From assembly GCA_017455645.1 (NCBI GenBank), contig JAFSZS010000059.1, positions 1-35,549 on the forward strand: 35,549 nucleotides of DNA, written 5' to 3'. Below are positions 31,836-35,549 of this stretch, in pieces (position 1 is the first letter of the stretch; each line of letters opens with the position of its first letter). The notes under the pieces are model-generated. The model saw nothing but the letters and a program-made list of their open reading frames with translations, made no database searches and was not told the origin of the DNA. The stretch is from Selenomonadaceae bacterium (lineage in GTDB: Bacteria; Bacillota; Negativicutes; Selenomonadales; Selenomonadaceae). The translations under genes were made by a program, and so were the position numbers.

Positions 31836-32543
31836 TTAAAAATCAACAGGCGAATTATAACACTTTTCAAGCCCTATGTAAATTGAAATTTTTTCAGAAT
31901 CGCCGCTAATCAAAATAATATCGTCGCCGTTTCTGAAGGCAAAAGATTTTTTCGCACTGTCAAAAATTCTGTCACGGACGCGGTATTTGCAATTCAAAAT
32001 TTCGCCGCTTGTTGATTCAATTTCAAATTTTTGTGCAAAGTTCAAATGACTGCACTTAGTTTTTTCCGGCAAGGTAAACCGCGTCAAAGTTAGATTTTCG
32101 CCGCTCAAAATTTCAACTTCACGATTATTTAAACCTGCGCGAATTTCCATTAAAATTTTGCCGAGATTGTTTTCACCTGCGCCGGTTTCATCGTCGACGC
32201 CCCAAAATGTATCGTGCCAATAATTGCCCTCGACAATTTCAGAATCGCCCGTTGCCAAAAGTTTTTCTGCAAGTTCCGGATTCTGTGTAAATTTAGCAAA
32301 AACAATATCCCGCATAAAAGAAATTTTGACAGAATCCCAATCTGCACGAACAGGAATTTTACGCGCCCGCCGTTTAGCTTTTTTGGGATTGTAATTCAGA
32401 AATTCCAATTTGTCAGCCAAATTCGCCGCCTTTTGCGCTTGATAAGCCGCCTCCGCACTGCCGTAAAAATATTCATAGCGAACAGGTACTTCATAAAAAT
32501 TACTCAAAAATTCGTACGCGCCGCTAAAATTATTAATTTCCAT
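31836..32543 (-). CDS. NADAR-domain protein (YbiA-like) with a C-terminal extension
   Basis: Residues 1 to about 140 form a NADAR domain (DUF1768): GAYEFLSNFYEVPV, then YGSAEAAYQAQKAA, RKIPVRADWDSVKISFMRDI and IVEGNYWHDTFWGVDD, ending NNLGKILMEIR. Known relatives remove riboflavin-pathway intermediates as N-glycosidases (YbiA). Others erase ADP-ribose from guanine in DNA as the antitoxin partner of DarT-type toxins. Residues about 145-235 are an extra region I do not recognise (LTRFTLPEKTKCSHLNFAQK and a final beta-rich part). No toxin gene is adjacent. AGGGGA lies 5 bases before the ATG, at the very edge of the 180-bp repeats, so its promoter must be within or beyond them. Confidence 0.88.
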   Translation of the reverse strand: MEINNFSGAYEFLSNFYEVPVRYEYFYGSAEAAYQAQKAANLADKLEFLNYNPKKAKRRARKIPVRADWDSVKISFMRDIVFAKFTQNPELAEKLLATGDSEIVEGNYWHDTFWGVDDETGAGENNLGKILMEIRAGLNNREVEILSGENLTLTRFTLPEKTKCSHLNFAQKFEIESTSGEILNCKYRVRDRIFDSAKKSFAFRNGDDIILISGDSEKISIYIGLEKCYNSPVDF

Positions 32544-32554
32544 AAAAATCCCCT

Positions 32555-33093
32555 AAGCCTTAAGTAAAAAAAATTTTTTTGTAAAAACCTCAAATTTCGC
32601 CTGTAAGCCGCCTCTAAAACTTTTTTGATACTTTTATACTAGTTGATACTCAAACGCGGCTTGCAGGGCATTTTAAACGCAAATACAAGCATAATTTTCC
32701 GGCTTAATCTAAAATTTTTTGGCGAAAAATTATCAAGCCTTAAGTAAAAAAATTTTTTTGTAAAAACCTCAAATTTCGCCTGTAAGCCGCCTTCCAAAAG
32801 TTTTTGATACTTTTATATTACTTGGTACTCAAACGCGGCTTGCAGGGCATTTTAAACGCAAATACAAGCATAATTTTTCGGTTTAATCTAAATTTTTTGG
32901 CGAAAAAATTATTAAACCTTCAGCACAGGAAATTTTTTTATAAAAGCCTCAAATTTCGCCTGTAAGCCGCCTTCCAAAAGTTTTTTATACTTTTATACTA
33001 ATTGACAGTCAAACGCGGCTTGTAGGGCATTTTAAACGCAAATACGGGCATAATTTTCCGGCTTAATCTAAAATTTTTTGTCGAAAAATTATT
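32555..33093. repeat. Three tandem copies of a 180-bp foldable repeat
   Basis: Copies begin at 32555, 32735 and 32914 (period 180, 179, 180), with an anchor sequence AAGCCT again at 33094 inside the pheA end. Each unit holds GCCTGTAAGCCGC and, about 45 bases later, GCGGCTTGCAGGGC, which pair over 13 positions into a large hairpin. Each also has the segment AAACGCAAATAC and an A7/T7 palindrome. Copies differ at a modest number of positions. The right boundary of copy 2/3 includes CCTTCAGCACAGGAAA, which is the pheA 3' coding end; the first copy has lost it. In the third copy the minus strand shows TTGACT-N17-TATAAA, a promoter-like pair. The 32544-33091 gap contains no coding frame. Confidence 0.9.
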
Positions 33094-33946
33094 AAGCCTT
33101 CAGCACAGGAAAAATCCCCAAATTTTTAAGCCAAATACTTTTGCGGCGGACGGCTTCCACCGATTCAAAAAGCAACCGCCTGAAATTATCAACTTCCAAA
33201 TCAAAAAAGAAAATGTACGCGCCCAATTCTGTACGCGCTGGGCGTGATTCAATTCTTACCATATTAATATTTCGCCGCGCAAATTCGCCCAAAACTTCAT
33301 ACAACGCGCCGGGCTTGGAGCCGTCAATTTGGCAGATGATTAAATTTTTATCGCCCATCATTTTGTAAACGTTGAAATTTTTGGGACGGCGGCGCACTTC
33401 CAAAAATCTTGTGCGATTTGAATTGTTATCTTGAATTTCTTTCGCCAAAATTTTTAAGCCGTTCAAAGTGCCGGCGCGTTCACTGCAAATTGCCGCGCAG
33501 CCTTCTGAAGTTTCAAAATTTGCAACCATTTCAGCCGCTCGCGCAGTGCTTGCAACGGGATTTATTTCGGCGTGCGGAAAATTTTTCTGAAGATAATTTC
33601 TGCATTGTGAAATTGGTTGAGCGTGCGAAAAAATTTTTTTGACTGCCGAAAGTTTGACGCCCTCCCGCGCCATTAAATGATTGTGCACAGGGTAAATCAA
33701 TTCCCGCGTAACAATGAAAGAATCACTGTGCGCCAAAGTATCCAGCGTGATATTTATTGAGCCTTCAAGCGAATTTTCAACCGGTACAAATGCCGCGTCA
33801 ACTTTGCCTTCTTCGACTGCGTTTAAAGTCTCAAAAATTTCTTTGAATATGACAAGTTCAAATTTTTTAGCTGAAAATTCATTGAGTTTGACAGCCGCCG
33901 CCTCTGAATGAGTGCCGCGCGGTCCCAAAATTCCCATTTTTTCCAT
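33092..33946 (-). CDS. pheA: Prephenate dehydratase
   Basis: The 284-residue monofunctional enzyme converts prephenate to phenylpyruvate for phenylalanine synthesis. The catalytic PDT domain has MGILGPRGTHSEAAAV, PVENSLEGSI, then FSHAQPISQCRNYL and the signature NSNRTRFLEV with catalytic Thr. A C-terminal ACT domain (PGALYEVLGEFARRNINMVR, then IESRPAR) gives phenylalanine feedback. No chorismate mutase domain is fused. The ATG at 33946 has GGAG 11 bases upstream; the frame is open seven codons further to a TTG. The last five codons and stop were copied into the downstream 180-bp tandem repeats. Confidence 0.95.
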   Translation of the reverse strand: MEKMGILGPRGTHSEAAAVKLNEFSAKKFELVIFKEIFETLNAVEEGKVDAAFVPVENSLEGSINITLDTLAHSDSFIVTRELIYPVHNHLMAREGVKLSAVKKIFSHAQPISQCRNYLQKNFPHAEINPVASTARAAEMVANFETSEGCAAICSERAGTLNGLKILAKEIQDNNSNRTRFLEVRRRPKNFNVYKMMGDKNLIICQIDGSKPGALYEVLGEFARRNINMVRIESRPARTELGAYIFFFDLEVDNFRRLLFESVEAVRRKSIWLKNLGIFPVLKA

Positions 33947-34067
33947 AACAATTAAATCTCCAAGCAATAAAATTTCTAAATTTTAAGCATAGGTTATTTC
34001 GCCTGATGTAAAAAAATTTCCTGCTTAATTGAAAATAACGCGCCGTTTACTATTTTCCGTTGTTTGT

Positions 34068-34096
34068 TTGTAAATGGAAATTACTTGTGATAAAAT
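34068..34096 (+). promoter_or_regulatory. Promoter of the rfbF operon
   Basis: TTGTAA (34068-34073) and TAAAAT (34091-34096) are separated by 17 bases. It lies about 50 bases before the TTG start of rfbF. Confidence 0.6.
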
Positions 34097-34146
34097 ATTT
34101 TTCATACAACCTTTGTAATTATTTTTATCTAGGAGGTGTACAAATT

Positions 34147-34926
34147 TTGAAAGTAGTAATTTTGGCGGGGGGATTGGGCACTCGTATAAGAGAAGAAACC
34201 GAATTTATCCCGAAGCCAATGATTGAAATTGGCGGCAAGCCTATTCTTTGGCACATTATGAAAACCTATCTCCATTGGGGGCACAGCGAATTTATAATTT
34301 GCGCCGGCTATAAACAGCACGTCATAAAAGATTTTTTTACAAATTACTTTTTGCACAACAGCGACGTAACATTTGATTTTTCAATGGACGGAAAAATTAC
34401 AATCCACAAAAGTTATGCGGAACCTTGGAAAGTTACGGTTGTAAATACCGGCTACGAAACTTTGACCGGTGGGCGAATAAAAAAAATTCAGCCTTATATC
34501 AGCGGCGAAAATTTTTTACTTACTTACGGCGACGGCGTTTCAGATGTAAACGTTAATGACGTGATAAAATTTCATGAATCGCACGGCAAAATTTGCACAA
34601 TTACCGCAGTTCAACCTGAAGGGCGTTTCGGTGCGATAAGTCTTGACGGCGATAAAGTTTTGTCTTTTCGTGAAAAATCTAAAACAGATGTTCCTTTTGT
34701 AAATGGTGGCTATATGGTAATGCGTCCTGAAATTTTTGATTATATCGAAGGCGACTTTATGCTTGAGCAAGAGCCTTTTGATAAAATCACTCAAGCCGAT
34801 GAAATGAGAGTTTACAAATACAGCGGTTTTTGGCAATGTATGGATACAGTAAGAGATAAGCGAAAATTGGAATCCCTTTGGCAAACAAAATCCGCTCCGT
34901 GGAAATTGTGGGAAGATAAAATTTAG
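34147..34926 (+). CDS. rfbF: Glucose-1-phosphate cytidylyltransferase
   Basis: The 259-residue nucleotidyltransferase makes CDP-glucose from CTP and glucose 1-phosphate, the entry to CDP-linked dideoxysugars (O-antigen, capsule). The N-terminal nucleotide-binding signature is VVILAGGLGTRIREET, followed by FIPKPMIEIGGKPILWHIMK, in which Lys of PKPM contacts the phosphate. The metal Asp is in LLTYGDGVSDVNV, and the sugar-binding part is PFVNGGYMVMRPEIF. I chose the TTG at 34147, 8 bases after AGGAGGTG; the length then equals the family's usual 257-260. It opens a glycosyltransferase locus that continues past the window. Confidence 0.94.
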   Translation: MKVVILAGGLGTRIREETEFIPKPMIEIGGKPILWHIMKTYLHWGHSEFIICAGYKQHVIKDFFTNYFLHNSDVTFDFSMDGKITIHKSYAEPWKVTVVNTGYETLTGGRIKKIQPYISGENFLLTYGDGVSDVNVNDVIKFHESHGKICTITAVQPEGRFGAISLDGDKVLSFREKSKTDVPFVNGGYMVMRPEIFDYIEGDFMLEQEPFDKITQADEMRVYKYSGFWQCMDTVRDKRKLESLWQTKSAPWKLWEDKI

Positions 34927-34946
34927 GAAAGCGAGCTGAAGTTAAA

Positions 34947-35549
34947 TTGATACATGTTGCGTACAGACTTTGGGGCGGCGACGGCTTCTTTGCAAAAATG
35001 CTCGGTACGTCTATGCTTTCAATGTTTGAAAATACAAAAGAAAAAGTTACAGTTCACATAATGCACAACGACAGGCTTACACCCGATAACCGTGGAAAAT
35101 TTTGCTACATTGCCGGGCAATACAATCAGCAGGTAGAATTTCACAATGTCGAAAAAATTTCCGGCGCAACACTTAGAAAATTTGACGCTGTACATCCTAT
35201 TAAATCCGGAATAAATGCTTCGTGGTATCCCTTGATTGTTCACGAAGTTTTTCCCAATCTTGATAAACTTATTTTTCTTGGTGCAGATACAGTTTTTAAT
35301 ATCGATATTGAAGAACTTTGGCGTTATAATTTGGATGGTTTAGAATGTCCACTTGGTGCGGTATCAGAATACTTTGTTAAAGGTCCTCGTGAATTAAATC
35401 AAATCACTAAAGATGGGTACACTAAGCATGAAAATTATTTTAATGCTGATGTTTTGCTTATGCGCCCAGCTTTTTTCCGTGAAAATTTTGAACTTATACT
35501 AAATGCTTGTAAATGGATATATGATAAAGGGTATAATTTTCTCGAACAA
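34947..35549 (+). CDS. Family 8-like glycosyltransferase, N-terminal 201 residues (cut by window edge)
   Basis: The frame starts at TTG 34947, 20 bases after rfbF, with only a weak GAG-type site, and stays open to the end. It begins MIHVAYRLWGGDGFFAKMLG. The family's donor-site strand appears as LDKLIFLGADTVFNIDIEEL, where the usual DxD motif is reduced to GAD. Further on, NYFNADVLLMRPAFF matches the FNaGvlLm segment of GT8 enzymes (galactosyl- or glucosyl-transferases that retain stereochemistry). Loss of the first Asp may be a family variant. Its place after rfbF suggests surface polysaccharide or protein glycosylation. The substrate is unknown and the C-terminus is outside the window. Confidence 0.82.
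   Translation, partial: MIHVAYRLWGGDGFFAKMLGTSMLSMFENTKEKVTVHIMHNDRLTPDNRGKFCYIAGQYNQQVEFHNVEKISGATLRKFDAVHPIKSGINASWYPLIVHEVFPNLDKLIFLGADTVFNIDIEELWRYNLDGLECPLGAVSEYFVKGPRELNQITKDGYTKHENYFNADVLLMRPAFFRENFELILNACKWIYDKGYNFLEQ

Noticed and set aside
32555-33093. Insertion sequence or MITE insertion between NADAR and pheA
   Set aside because: The units lack terminal inverted repeats, target duplications and a transposase; junctions containing the pheA end point to tandem duplication.

Overview
The window is a 35.5 kb chromosomal stretch of an AT-rich, low-GC bacterium. Strong AGGAGG-type ribosome binding sites, frequent TTG starts, a glyQ-glyS pair, a greA-lysS pair, an LTA-synthase-like enzyme and RTX-type repeat proteins together suggest a Bacillota member, most plausibly a Negativicute of the Selenomonas type. 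That placement is inferred from gene content; no 16S gene is present. Most of the window is ordinary housekeeping and signalling DNA, but the spaces between genes are unusually rich in repeats and structured RNA.

Left part (1-13.4 kb, minus strand): a cut-off family 2 glycosyltransferase follows glyS and glyQ, which have a near-consensus promoter. Next come the remains of an RTX-type calcium-binding protein that lacks a start and is broken by a frameshift in an A tract. A two-gene signalling operon follows: a 1249-residue double-sensor hybrid histidine kinase and a REC-GGDEF response regulator. An extended glutamine synthetase closes this part. A three-hairpin element lies just 3' of the glutamine synthetase gene, and a second copy lies just 3' of the glutathione peroxidase gene.

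Middle (13.5-23.5 kb): a chemoreceptor on the plus strand and cheR on the minus strand flank an orphan cobalamin riboswitch. The riboswitch has its own promoter and terminator but no recognisable gene behind it. A plus-strand operon then encodes an unrecognised repeat-bearing protein, a CsoR-family repressor, a thioredoxin-reductase-like flavoprotein, an aldo/keto reductase, two glutaredoxin-like proteins and a glutathione peroxidase. It reads as a thiol-redox or metal stress unit. A minus-strand LTA-synthase-family membrane enzyme follows.

Right part (23.6-35.5 kb): yitT-like, an MBL-fold hydrolase, greA, lysS, serA and comEA lie on the plus strand. The GreA is abnormal: it has the usual coiled coil but appears to carry two tandem C-terminal domains, the first degenerate. 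After comEA comes a small CRISPR-like array with its own promoter, a structured leader and a terminator, and no cas gene in the window. Phenylalanine-pathway genes aroF and pheA flank a NADAR-domain protein on the minus strand. Between NADAR and pheA lie three tandem copies of a 180-bp foldable repeat that includes the pheA 3' end. The window ends in a sugar-nucleotide and glycosyltransferase locus (rfbF and a cut-off family 8 glycosyltransferase).

The items I would check first are the two-domain GreA, the orphan B12 riboswitch, the CRISPR-like transcript and the 180-bp triple repeat.
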